Below are positions 33,801-45,800 of a DNA stretch of 64,000 bases, in pieces. Every line of letters begins with the position of its first letter. Positions within the stretch are counted from its first letter, which is position 1. Source of the DNA: Lentinus brumalis (lineage: Eukaryota; Basidiomycota; Agaricomycetes; Polyporales; Polyporaceae); contig MARA01000045.1 in the NCBI GenBank assembly GCA_001792895.1, positions 186,001 to 250,000 on the forward strand, in the 5' to 3' direction. Position numbers and translations under genes: made by a program. The notes beneath the pieces are model-generated. The model was not told the DNA's origin. It was given only the letters and a program-made list of their open reading frames with translations, and did not search any database.

Positions 33801-36800
33801 GCTGGCTCGTCCCAGCCCTCGCTGATTCGTACAGCCTCGTCCTTTGGGAGATAGCGTCGCAGGACGAGTGCAGCGAGCTCTGCGAGGCCGACATTGGCCT
33901 GGCTGGTGATCGCACGAGACTGCGCGAGGAATCCCAACTCTACTGCGCCAACGAAGGGTAGGGAATCAGACTCCAAAGGGGGAGGAAGGCCGCAGTCGTT
34001 GTAGAGACGTGTAAGGTCCGCCTTGATATGCACACCGACCTTTTCGATACGGTTGCTGCGGAGGAAGACAAGAAGAGTTGACGGCAAGTGTAAGTAGCCC
34101 TCCTTCAAGAATTGTGAGACCTGTGACATTTTCGGTCAGCTAGAGTGTCGGAATAACCATCAAGACGACGTACAGGAATGAGCAGCACCGACTGCTTGTA
34201 GGTCAATGAGATGAGCGCAACGCGCCCCTGAATACCATTATCGCGGTCAACGGACCACTCCATGTCCATTGCGACCTGAATGCGCGCACTGTCCGACTTG
34301 TCTGTATTCAAATCCTCCATTATTTCATTGATGCGATGGTTGATCTGGTACGTAGAGCCAAGGATTGTGATATCCCATGCAGGCGGGATGGTGAGCGGCT
34401 GCAGACTCGAGCTGGGAATCGGAGTGACGTCGCGGAGGAGGGAGGGAAGAACGCGCTCAAGTTCAGGCTTGTCACCGCGCACGTTGTCCGTGAAGACGAG
34501 CTGGACATCTCCATGGCCATACTTGCGTAGCGAATGAGGAATTCGTGCAAGGAGAGGCATAAATTGGTCGTGCGCCTTCGTTGGAGTAAGCGTCATTGAC
34601 CGACACTCGCCGTACTCATTCACAACCGTATGCAGCGCACTGAAGACCTCCTCGCCGTTAACCTTGATCAAGTGCTTCGGAACCTGAGACCAGCCGTCAG
34701 TCAGAGCTGAAATATACGCGTGCCAACCGACATACCTTGTGACTGTGGTCCATGCAGATGATGGTCGCTGGGAGCATGGCCGAGTACTGATCGATCTCGC
34801 CCGCATGCTTCTCAATAAGCGTGTTGTAGACATCCCGGAAGTACGCCTGCCTCGGAACAAACCCTGCATACCCACTTAGATCGTCCCAGTCGCTGAATTC
34901 AGTGTGCAGTGCAAGGAAGCCTTTACTGACGAGCGGCAACCGGGCCTTGACCATTTCCAGGAACTGCGCGAACTGTCGCTCGTACCGCCGGTAGTGAAAT
35001 GAACGGATCATCTTCACGAAGGGCGACGGCCCCAGACCTCGCTGGAAGGATGAACGAAGGAGACCAGCGAGCTGATCGGTGATACCGTTCCGGTAGCTGA
35101 GTATGAATGTGAACTCTGCCGAGATGGATGGTGGGAGCACCGAGAGCAGAGCTGGCGACCAGCTCGGATACGTCTTCTTGCAATCGTCGTGACCGCAGTA
35201 GTACCGGTATCCGATGATGTACAGGTTGTCCTCGATGTCGATGATGCGACGAGGTGCACGGGGGAAGCTCGAGCAACGGAGAAGTACAGCTTGGCCGTCC
35301 TTGTTCGTCCGATGTGCAGCCTTACATGCGGGACAGTGAATGCGTCCTGGTTGTATTAGAAGATGAGGGAGCCAAACAAAGTAGCGGCGCAGATAGAAGA
35401 GAGCTGGGTGAACTTGAGCAACGCGCTGTGCCACGAACATCGGGGCACGAGGAAGGAAGAAGAGCTGCCCGCTATCATAACATGATGGTTTGCCGGACGG
35501 GTTACGGGCCATCTCGCACCGCAGCCGCTCGCAGACATTATTGTAGTCTGCTGAAAGCCAGAGAGGGAGCGTCGGGCGAGGCTGTGTCTTTCCAGTGGCC
35601 ATGTCTGCCGCTTCAACAGGCGCAGTGTCGCCGGCATTCATGCCGCTAGCACCGTCCTCGTCGTCCTCGTCATCTTGGGGCTGGTCGTCTACGATATCCG
35701 AGTCGTCTGCCTGAGTGTCCGCGCTGTCCCAGATACCATCCGTTTCCTCCCACTCCACTTCGTCAGGGTCAGCGACACTTGCTACATATGATCACTCAGC
35801 GGGTGCAGCACAGTGACAAGGAAGGAAGGTACGTACAAGTAGCAGCATCCACCTGGACGCTTGCCTTCCACTTCGGGTCCGATATGGTCGCTATCCGCAC
35901 CAAGTCGATGTCTTCGAGGGCACGACTAGTTGAGGTTTCTGATGATACGGTTGAGCCTTTGTACAGAATCGGAACGTCTGATTGATCTCGTACCTGACGT
36001 GGTCTCGCGTGAAGAATGCTGCGCCTGTTGCGCGGTATCCTTGTCAGTTGACGTGGCTCGGGACGTCGAGCTGCGAGCAGGAGGAGTCGGACTGTGCAAG
36101 GAAGAGGTGACCGCTTCACCGTTGGCAAGATCAGCCCTTCCTGCGCATGAGAGAGAGGTGTAAGTACGTGAAGCTGCCAGTGCATACACACGCTAGTAGC
36201 CAATACACGTCTCACCATTATCGCCCGAGTTCCCAGCCCGACCTGCATCGTGCGAGGCGGACGTGTTCTGCCCATTCCCTGATCCTTCAACGATGTCTGC
36301 ACGGCGCTCTTCGCTCTGACTTGTAATTGCCTGCGTAGCCGACCGTGACTGGGCTGAAATGAGGACCGGTGGTGAGCTCCTCTCCGAACGAAATCTCCCC
36401 ATAAATCAGTATGAACGCACCTTGACCATGGGTCCCAGCACGGCCCTGCGATGTCTGAAGAGCATTACCGGCTATGTTTGCTGCCTTCTTGGGCCGCCCG
36501 ACGGGGTTGCCCTTTGTGCCGGCATCCGGTCTGTTCTTCGACCCCTTGGGGCGACCTCGAGGACGTTTCTGAGGCTGCGTATTGGGAGTATTGTCGGCGG
36601 GGTTTCCAGAAGCTGGTTCCATGCGCAGGGAACCTAGAGACGGGGTCTGAGGTGCCGTATAAGGTGCTGAGATATACCGCAAAGTGAGAACGAGCCTCAA
36701 GGCGTGCTGGCGGCCCAGCCACTCAAACGCGCATGATGTAATTTGTTTACAAGAGTTACTTTTCCCCAAAAGTAGTAAGTCATTTTCAAACTCAGTCAAG

Positions 36801-36833
36801 TCACCTCTGCGCTACGCCTATAGGTCAACTGCC
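30871..36833 (-). mobile_element. Transposon copy 2
   Basis: Same orientation and length as copy 1, at an exact 5,969-base period (element plus spacer). All stretches compared are identical, including untranslated ends and introns. Confidence 0.9.
31232..36622 (-). CDS. DDE-type transposase with embedded exonuclease (copy 2)
   Basis: Same ten-exon structure as copy 1, with every boundary shifted by 5,969 bases. The 1,623-residue product appears identical, with all proposed DDE and DEDDy residues kept. No stop, frameshift or splice-site change was seen, so it gives no sign of the decay expected for an old duplicate. Confidence 0.85.
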
Positions 36834-36839
36834 CACGGT

Positions 36840-39800
36840 GGCACTTGACTTATAGGCGTAGCGAGCCCCGGAAAATTAAATCAATTAAAGGAAATTAATT
36901 AAATTAAATCGCAGGGGGAGGAGGAGGGGGAGGAGGAGCAGGACGCGGAAGACATGTAGTCACTCCCTCAAACCCAACAAGATGGGCGAGACTCATGATG
37001 GACACTAGGCAGACTGGGAGCACAAGCGGCGGAGAGAATCCGTACACACCGTGTTGCAAGAAGCCCAGTATGTACTAAGTACCGGCTGTACCTCGAGGCT
37101 CCGGAGTCGGAGCCGTGTCAAGACATCTTCTGTACACACAGAGGAACAATGCCATGCTGTGGTTACGTTCACTTCGCCCGCTTGAACCTGGGAACCGTAG
37201 TTACTTCTTCTTCTTTGGCTGCATGGGCTGAGCATAAGTACTCGGGTAAGTACACGCGTGTCTGCATGGTGGTTCGGGGGCGTACCTTGCATGGGCGGGA
37301 CAAAAATATGCCTTCGCAGTTCCGCTGCTTGCAACGCTTGCAAGTCCGGATCTTGCGATTTGAGGCTTCTGGAGCTCCGCCGTTGTCTTGCGGCGACATT
37401 GCTGCAAGAACTGGAGAAGCGAAAGTTACCATCTCCGGAGCACGGTGCTTCCGCTTCGCTGCTGTCCGGCTTCCGCCACCGTGAGAGGTCGACGGCCCAG
37501 GCTCAAAGTACGGGAATTGTACGCTTGTTTGGTGCATGCTGATTTGGCCGAGAAGGATCCCGACGTTCCAGTCCTCGGACGTGCTAGTGCTGCTTGATGG
37601 CGGTACAGCGGCGTGAGACTCGGAGGTCTGGGGATCATGGCTGTTGCTTAAGCCGTGTGTCGGACTAGGTCGGAGTTCGTTGCTGAGCGTTGCGCAGGGA
37701 TATACGGGAATGTGAGGCATGGACGAGACACATGGGACGAGTAACCGCTTGATCTGGTCGCAGGCGGCCTTGTATTGCTCGACAGAGTTCTCCTCGTTGC
37801 GGTAATCGAGCCAGATTTTGTAGTAGGACTTCAGGTGCTCGGGCAACTGCGAAATGACATCAGCTTCATTGCATGCAGAGTGCGACCGCACGATGACAAA
37901 CCTTGTAGTACACATGTTTGCCGTCGCAGTACGTCGACCATTCTTGAGCTACTGCGATCCAATTGGGCTGCCTCGGGCCGGAGAAAGGTCCGTTGGGTCG
38001 CTTAGCAAGTATACGGAAGAGTGCACGCTCTTCTGGCGTGTGTATGGGAAGGATGGCGACCAGGGTACGCTGCTGTGCTGCTAGGTACGGATGCCGGATC
38101 TTCTCTGACCGTGCGAAGTCCGAGCGATACGGTAGCATGCCGAGCTTTGTCCGGGTTGCATCAGGTAGTGGTAGAAGTCCAAAGACCTCGGTAGTACGCT
38201 CGTAGTCATTGCCATTGACCCAGCAGTCGATCGAGCGGGACAGCGACTCGGAGGTGGTAGTTCGGGGGATGAACGCAGAAGCGGTCTCATCCGTGAGACT
38301 TGCAATGCGGTTCCTGAGCCAGATATCGTACGAACCTTGATACGGCTTTCCAGTCCGGTTCAGGGTTCCAACCTGAAGTACAAATATCAGCAAAGACTCG
38401 GACGTGTGATGCATTTCATACCTCGACGTTGTGGCAGAAGCGGTAATCCCGGATGAGGTTTACCGCCAGGCGTGGTGAGGCATTGTACGAGCCGAAGCGC
38501 TTCGCGATATTCTGATGAATGCCACCTTCGACATTGTTTGTTCCGCGGATACACCGGTAAAGCGTGAGACCGTCGCGGTCCTTGCCGCTGATCATGTACA
38601 GCTGAATGCCAGGAGGGTCGGAGTAATACCCCAGACGGATGTTCTCGAGAACGTTCGCAGCCTTCTCCCAGCAAGCATCGTTGAAGAGCGGAAGACCGGT
38701 CGTGGCGTCCTTGAACGGGCCGAACATGACGAATACGTCCCGGACACGCTGGAATAGAACTTCAGGCTTCGGGACAAAGCGTCGTACACGCTGCCATAAC
38801 CAGTCTGAATGCGAGTATAGCATCTGTGTCCACGATATGTTGCGTTTCTGGAGGACCGCCTCAACTGCACTTCTATCGCCGGGATCGGGGAGTAGTATTG
38901 CATCTCGCAGAGCCCGGGTGAATGGCCGTCGGAAGCCGTGATGTATGGGAATCTTGAACTGGTCCATGAGATGCCAGATATCGCCAAGGACCCGAGAGCG
39001 AACAAGTGGCTCCTGATAGTTGTCCGTGGAGACTTCGAGTCTCTGGATGAGTACCTGAGCGTAAGCGAGTGCAACAGGATCTGATTGTGCATTGCTGATT
39101 GACTGCTCTATCGCCGGGTCAGGAGCAAGGCTGTTATGCCAGTCCTGTGCCTCATCATCAACCGCTGCGCTCTCGGGCTCCTCGGGCACAGCACGCTCGC
39201 CGGAGTCCGTAGATGCTGTCGGATGCAGAGAGACCGCTGCTCTATCAGAAGAGTTGGGTGTGGGTGCTGCAGCGACGGGGGATTCTGTGAGCGGCCCTGC
39301 GGACTGGACAGCGAAGGCAGAGTCGGAGAAGAGGGATAGATTGGGAAGAGGGGAGTCCTGGGCTGGGAGGTTGAACTCTTCGCCTGGTCGGTATGGAGAA
39401 AGGTCCCGGGTGGCGCAAAGGAGGCCGAACGGACACGCCTCAGAGACCTGGGAGATAGGAGTCTCTGTCCGGGATGCAAGCAGGTCTGCGCGGATCTTGT
39501 AGCCAGACTGAACAACTCGCGTGATATTGACGATGGCACGGCTCTTCGTAAGGTTGACATTCTTGAATTTCGGGGGCCTGTCGAGCGCAATTGTACCATA
39601 GGCGACCACCGAGCGACGATCACGCGACAGCAGCTTCACTTGCGTCCCCGGTAAGGTAGAGTCGGTGATAGCAGTGGTGGGAAGTGGTGCAGGAGACACG
39701 AGTGCTTCATATACCGCCCAAGTAGCATACACGTCCAGTGCAGCGTAGTTTGTGTGCGCATCTGATAGAGCTGGCTCGTCCCAGCCCTCGCTGATTCGTA

Positions 39801-42800
39801 CAGCCTCGTCCTTTGGGAGATAGCGTCGCAGGACGAGTGCAGCGAGCTCTGCGAGGCCGACATTGGCCTGGCTGGTGATCGCACGAGACTGCGCGAGGAA
39901 TCCCAACTCTACTGCGCCAACGAAGGGTAGGGAATCAGACTCCAAAGGGGGAGGAAGGCCGCAGTCGTTGTAGAGACGTGTAAGGTCCGCCTTGATATGC
40001 ACACCGACCTTTTCGATACGGTTGCTGCGGAGGAAGACAAGAAGAGTTGACGGCAAGTGTAAGTAGCCCTCCTTCAAGAATTGTGAGACCTGTGACATTT
40101 TCGGTCAGCTAGAGTGTCGGAATAACCATCAAGACGACGTACAGGAATGAGCAGCACCGACTGCTTGTAGGTCAATGAGATGAGCGCAACGCGCCCCTGA
40201 ATACCATTATCGCGGTCAACGGACCACTCCATGTCCATTGCGACCTGAATGCGCGCACTGTCCGACTTGTCTGTATTCAAATCCTCCATTATTTCATTGA
40301 TGCGATGGTTGATCTGGTACGTAGAGCCAAGGATTGTGATATCCCATGCAGGCGGGATGGTGAGCGGCTGCAGACTCGAGCTGGGAATCGGAGTGACGTC
40401 GCGGAGGAGGGAGGGAAGAACGCGCTCAAGTTCAGGCTTGTCACCGCGCACGTTGTCCGTGAAGACGAGCTGGACATCTCCATGGCCATACTTGCGTAGC
40501 GAATGAGGAATTCGTGCAAGGAGAGGCATAAATTGGTCGTGCGCCTTCGTTGGAGTAAGCGTCATTGACCGACACTCGCCGTACTCATTCACAACCGTAT
40601 GCAGCGCACTGAAGACCTCCTCGCCGTTAACCTTGATCAAGTGCTTCGGAACCTGAGACCAGCCGTCAGTCAGAGCTGAAATATACGCGTGCCAACCGAC
40701 ATACCTTGTGACTGTGGTCCATGCAGATGATGGTCGCTGGGAGCATGGCCGAGTACTGATCGATCTCGCCCGCATGCTTCTCAATAAGCGTGTTGTAGAC
40801 ATCCCGGAAGTACGCCTGCCTCGGAACAAACCCTGCATACCCACTTAGATCGTCCCAGTCGCTGAATTCAGTGTGCAGTGCAAGGAAGCCTTTACTGACG
40901 AGCGGCAACCGGGCCTTGACCATTTCCAGGAACTGCGCGAACTGTCGCTCGTACCGCCGGTAGTGAAATGAACGGATCATCTTCACGAAGGGCGACGGCC
41001 CCAGACCTCGCTGGAAGGATGAACGAAGGAGACCAGCGAGCTGATCGGTGATACCGTTCCGGTAGCTGAGTATGAATGTGAACTCTGCCGAGATGGATGG
41101 TGGGAGCACCGAGAGCAGAGCTGGCGACCAGCTCGGATACGTCTTCTTGCAATCGTCGTGACCGCAGTAGTACCGGTATCCGATGATGTACAGGTTGTCC
41201 TCGATGTCGATGATGCGACGAGGTGCACGGGGGAAGCTCGAGCAACGGAGAAGTACAGCTTGGCCGTCCTTGTTCGTCCGATGTGCAGCCTTACATGCGG
41301 GACAGTGAATGCGTCCTGGTTGTATTAGAAGATGAGGGAGCCAAACAAAGTAGCGGCGCAGATAGAAGAGAGCTGGGTGAACTTGAGCAACGCGCTGTGC
41401 CACGAACATCGGGGCACGAGGAAGGAAGAAGAGCTGCCCGCTATCATAACATGATGGTTTGCCGGACGGGTTACGGGCCATCTCGCACCGCAGCCGCTCG
41501 CAGACATTATTGTAGTCTGCTGAAAGCCAGAGAGGGAGCGTCGGGCGAGGCTGTGTCTTTCCAGTGGCCATGTCTGCCGCTTCAACAGGCGCAGTGTCGC
41601 CGGCATTCATGCCGCTAGCACCGTCCTCGTCGTCCTCGTCATCTTGGGGCTGGTCGTCTACGATATCCGAGTCGTCTGCCTGAGTGTCCGCGCTGTCCCA
41701 GATACCATCCGTTTCCTCCCACTCCACTTCGTCAGGGTCAGCGACACTTGCTACATATGATCACTCAGCGGGTGCAGCACAGTGACAAGGAAGGAAGGTA
41801 CGTACAAGTAGCAGCATCCACCTGGACGCTTGCCTTCCACTTCGGGTCCGATATGGTCGCTATCCGCACCAAGTCGATGTCTTCGAGGGCACGACTAGTT
41901 GAGGTTTCTGATGATACGGTTGAGCCTTTGTACAGAATCGGAACGTCTGATTGATCTCGTACCTGACGTGGTCTCGCGTGAAGAATGCTGCGCCTGTTGC
42001 GCGGTATCCTTGTCAGTTGACGTGGCTCGGGACGTCGAGCTGCGAGCAGGAGGAGTCGGACTGTGCAAGGAAGAGGTGACCGCTTCACCGTTGGCAAGAT
42101 CAGCCCTTCCTGCGCATGAGAGAGAGGTGTAAGTACGTGAAGCTGCCAGTGCATACACACGCTAGTAGCCAATACACGTCTCACCATTATCGCCCGAGTT
42201 CCCAGCCCGACCTGCATCGTGCGAGGCGGACGTGTTCTGCCCATTCCCTGATCCTTCAACGATGTCTGCACGGCGCTCTTCGCTCTGACTTGTAATTGCC
42301 TGCGTAGCCGACCGTGACTGGGCTGAAATGAGGACCGGTGGTGAGCTCCTCTCCGAACGAAATCTCCCCATAAATCAGTATGAACGCACCTTGACCATGG
42401 GTCCCAGCACGGCCCTGCGATGTCTGAAGAGCATTACCGGCTATGTTTGCTGCCTTCTTGGGCCGCCCGACGGGGTTGCCCTTTGTGCCGGCATCCGGTC
42501 TGTTCTTCGACCCCTTGGGGCGACCTCGAGGACGTTTCTGAGGCTGCGTATTGGGAGTATTGTCGGCGGGGTTTCCAGAAGCTGGTTCCATGCGCAGGGA
42601 ACCTAGAGACGGGGTCTGAGGTGCCGTATAAGGTGCTGAGATATACCGCAAAGTGAGAACGAGCCTCAAGGCGTGCTGGCGGCCCAGCCACTCAAACGCG
42701 CATGATGTAATTTGTTTACAAGAGTTACTTTTCCCCAAAAGTAGTAAGTCATTTTCAAACTCAGTCAAGTCACCTCTGCGCTACGCCTATAGGTCAACTG

Positions 42801-42802
42801 CC
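36840..42802 (-). mobile_element. Transposon copy 3
   Basis: Third unit of the head-to-tail array, flanked on both sides by the 6-bp CACGGT spacer. Ends and subterminal tracts match copy 1. Confidence 0.9.
37201..42591 (-). CDS. DDE-type transposase with embedded exonuclease (copy 3)
   Basis: Exon boundaries equal those of copy 1 plus 11,938. The reading frame is intact and the product appears identical to copies 1 and 2. Being an internal unit, it cannot be recognised individually by unique flanks, so short reads would not resolve it. Confidence 0.85.
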
Positions 42803-42808
42803 CACGGT

Positions 42809-45800
42809 GGCACTTGACTTATAGGCGTAGCGAGCCCCGGAAAATTAAATCAATTAAAGGAAATTAATTAAATTAAATCGCAGGGGGAGGAGGAGGGGGA
42901 GGAGGAGCAGGACGCGGAAGACATGTAGTCACTCCCTCAAACCCAACAAGATGGGCGAGACTCATGATGGACACTAGGCAGACTGGGAGCACAAGCGGCG
43001 GAGAGAATCCGTACACACCGTGTTGCAAGAAGCCCAGTATGTACTAAGTACCGGCTGTACCTCGAGGCTCCGGAGTCGGAGCCGTGTCAAGACATCTTCT
43101 GTACACACAGAGGAACAATGCCATGCTGTGGTTACGTTCACTTCGCCCGCTTGAACCTGGGAACCGTAGTTACTTCTTCTTCTTTGGCTGCATGGGCTGA
43201 GCATAAGTACTCGGGTAAGTACACGCGTGTCTGCATGGTGGTTCGGGGGCGTACCTTGCATGGGCGGGACAAAAATATGCCTTCGCAGTTCCGCTGCTTG
43301 CAACGCTTGCAAGTCCGGATCTTGCGATTTGAGGCTTCTGGAGCTCCGCCGTTGTCTTGCGGCGACATTGCTGCAAGAACTGGAGAAGCGAAAGTTACCA
43401 TCTCCGGAGCACGGTGCTTCCGCTTCGCTGCTGTCCGGCTTCCGCCACCGTGAGAGGTCGACGGCCCAGGCTCAAAGTACGGGAATTGTACGCTTGTTTG
43501 GTGCATGCTGATTTGGCCGAGAAGGATCCCGACGTTCCAGTCCTCGGACGTGCTAGTGCTGCTTGATGGCGGTACAGCGGCGTGAGACTCGGAGGTCTGG
43601 GGATCATGGCTGTTGCTTAAGCCGTGTGTCGGACTAGGTCGGAGTTCGTTGCTGAGCGTTGCGCAGGGATATACGGGAATGTGAGGCATGGACGAGACAC
43701 ATGGGACGAGTAACCGCTTGATCTGGTCGCAGGCGGCCTTGTATTGCTCGACAGAGTTCTCCTCGTTGCGGTAATCGAGCCAGATTTTGTAGTAGGACTT
43801 CAGGTGCTCGGGCAACTGCGAAATGACATCAGCTTCATTGCATGCAGAGTGCGACCGCACGATGACAAACCTTGTAGTACACATGTTTGCCGTCGCAGTA
43901 CGTCGACCATTCTTGAGCTACTGCGATCCAATTGGGCTGCCTCGGGCCGGAGAAAGGTCCGTTGGGTCGCTTAGCAAGTATACGGAAGAGTGCACGCTCT
44001 TCTGGCGTGTGTATGGGAAGGATGGCGACCAGGGTACGCTGCTGTGCTGCTAGGTACGGATGCCGGATCTTCTCTGACCGTGCGAAGTCCGAGCGATACG
44101 GTAGCATGCCGAGCTTTGTCCGGGTTGCATCAGGTAGTGGTAGAAGTCCAAAGACCTCGGTAGTACGCTCGTAGTCATTGCCATTGACCCAGCAGTCGAT
44201 CGAGCGGGACAGCGACTCGGAGGTGGTAGTTCGGGGGATGAACGCAGAAGCGGTCTCATCCGTGAGACTTGCAATGCGGTTCCTGAGCCAGATATCGTAC
44301 GAACCTTGATACGGCTTTCCAGTCCGGTTCAGGGTTCCAACCTGAAGTACAAATATCAGCAAAGACTCGGACGTGTGATGCATTTCATACCTCGACGTTG
44401 TGGCAGAAGCGGTAATCCCGGATGAGGTTTACCGCCAGGCGTGGTGAGGCATTGTACGAGCCGAAGCGCTTCGCGATATTCTGATGAATGCCACCTTCGA
44501 CATTGTTTGTTCCGCGGATACACCGGTAAAGCGTGAGACCGTCGCGGTCCTTGCCGCTGATCATGTACAGCTGAATGCCAGGAGGGTCGGAGTAATACCC
44601 CAGACGGATGTTCTCGAGAACGTTCGCAGCCTTCTCCCAGCAAGCATCGTTGAAGAGCGGAAGACCGGTCGTGGCGTCCTTGAACGGGCCGAACATGACG
44701 AATACGTCCCGGACACGCTGGAATAGAACTTCAGGCTTCGGGACAAAGCGTCGTACACGCTGCCATAACCAGTCTGAATGCGAGTATAGCATCTGTGTCC
44801 ACGATATGTTGCGTTTCTGGAGGACCGCCTCAACTGCACTTCTATCGCCGGGATCGGGGAGTAGTATTGCATCTCGCAGAGCCCGGGTGAATGGCCGTCG
44901 GAAGCCGTGATGTATGGGAATCTTGAACTGGTCCATGAGATGCCAGATATCGCCAAGGACCCGAGAGCGAACAAGTGGCTCCTGATAGTTGTCCGTGGAG
45001 ACTTCGAGTCTCTGGATGAGTACCTGAGCGTAAGCGAGTGCAACAGGATCTGATTGTGCATTGCTGATTGACTGCTCTATCGCCGGGTCAGGAGCAAGGC
45101 TGTTATGCCAGTCCTGTGCCTCATCATCAACCGCTGCGCTCTCGGGCTCCTCGGGCACAGCACGCTCGCCGGAGTCCGTAGATGCTGTCGGATGCAGAGA
45201 GACCGCTGCTCTATCAGAAGAGTTGGGTGTGGGTGCTGCAGCGACGGGGGATTCTGTGAGCGGCCCTGCGGACTGGACAGCGAAGGCAGAGTCGGAGAAG
45301 AGGGATAGATTGGGAAGAGGGGAGTCCTGGGCTGGGAGGTTGAACTCTTCGCCTGGTCGGTATGGAGAAAGGTCCCGGGTGGCGCAAAGGAGGCCGAACG
45401 GACACGCCTCAGAGACCTGGGAGATAGGAGTCTCTGTCCGGGATGCAAGCAGGTCTGCGCGGATCTTGTAGCCAGACTGAACAACTCGCGTGATATTGAC
45501 GATGGCACGGCTCTTCGTAAGGTTGACATTCTTGAATTTCGGGGGCCTGTCGAGCGCAATTGTACCATAGGCGACCACCGAGCGACGATCACGCGACAGC
45601 AGCTTCACTTGCGTCCCCGGTAAGGTAGAGTCGGTGATAGCAGTGGTGGGAAGTGGTGCAGGAGACACGAGTGCTTCATATACCGCCCAAGTAGCATACA
45701 CGTCCAGTGCAGCGTAGTTTGTGTGCGCATCTGATAGAGCTGGCTCGTCCCAGCCCTCGCTGATTCGTACAGCCTCGTCCTTTGGGAGATAGCGTCGCAG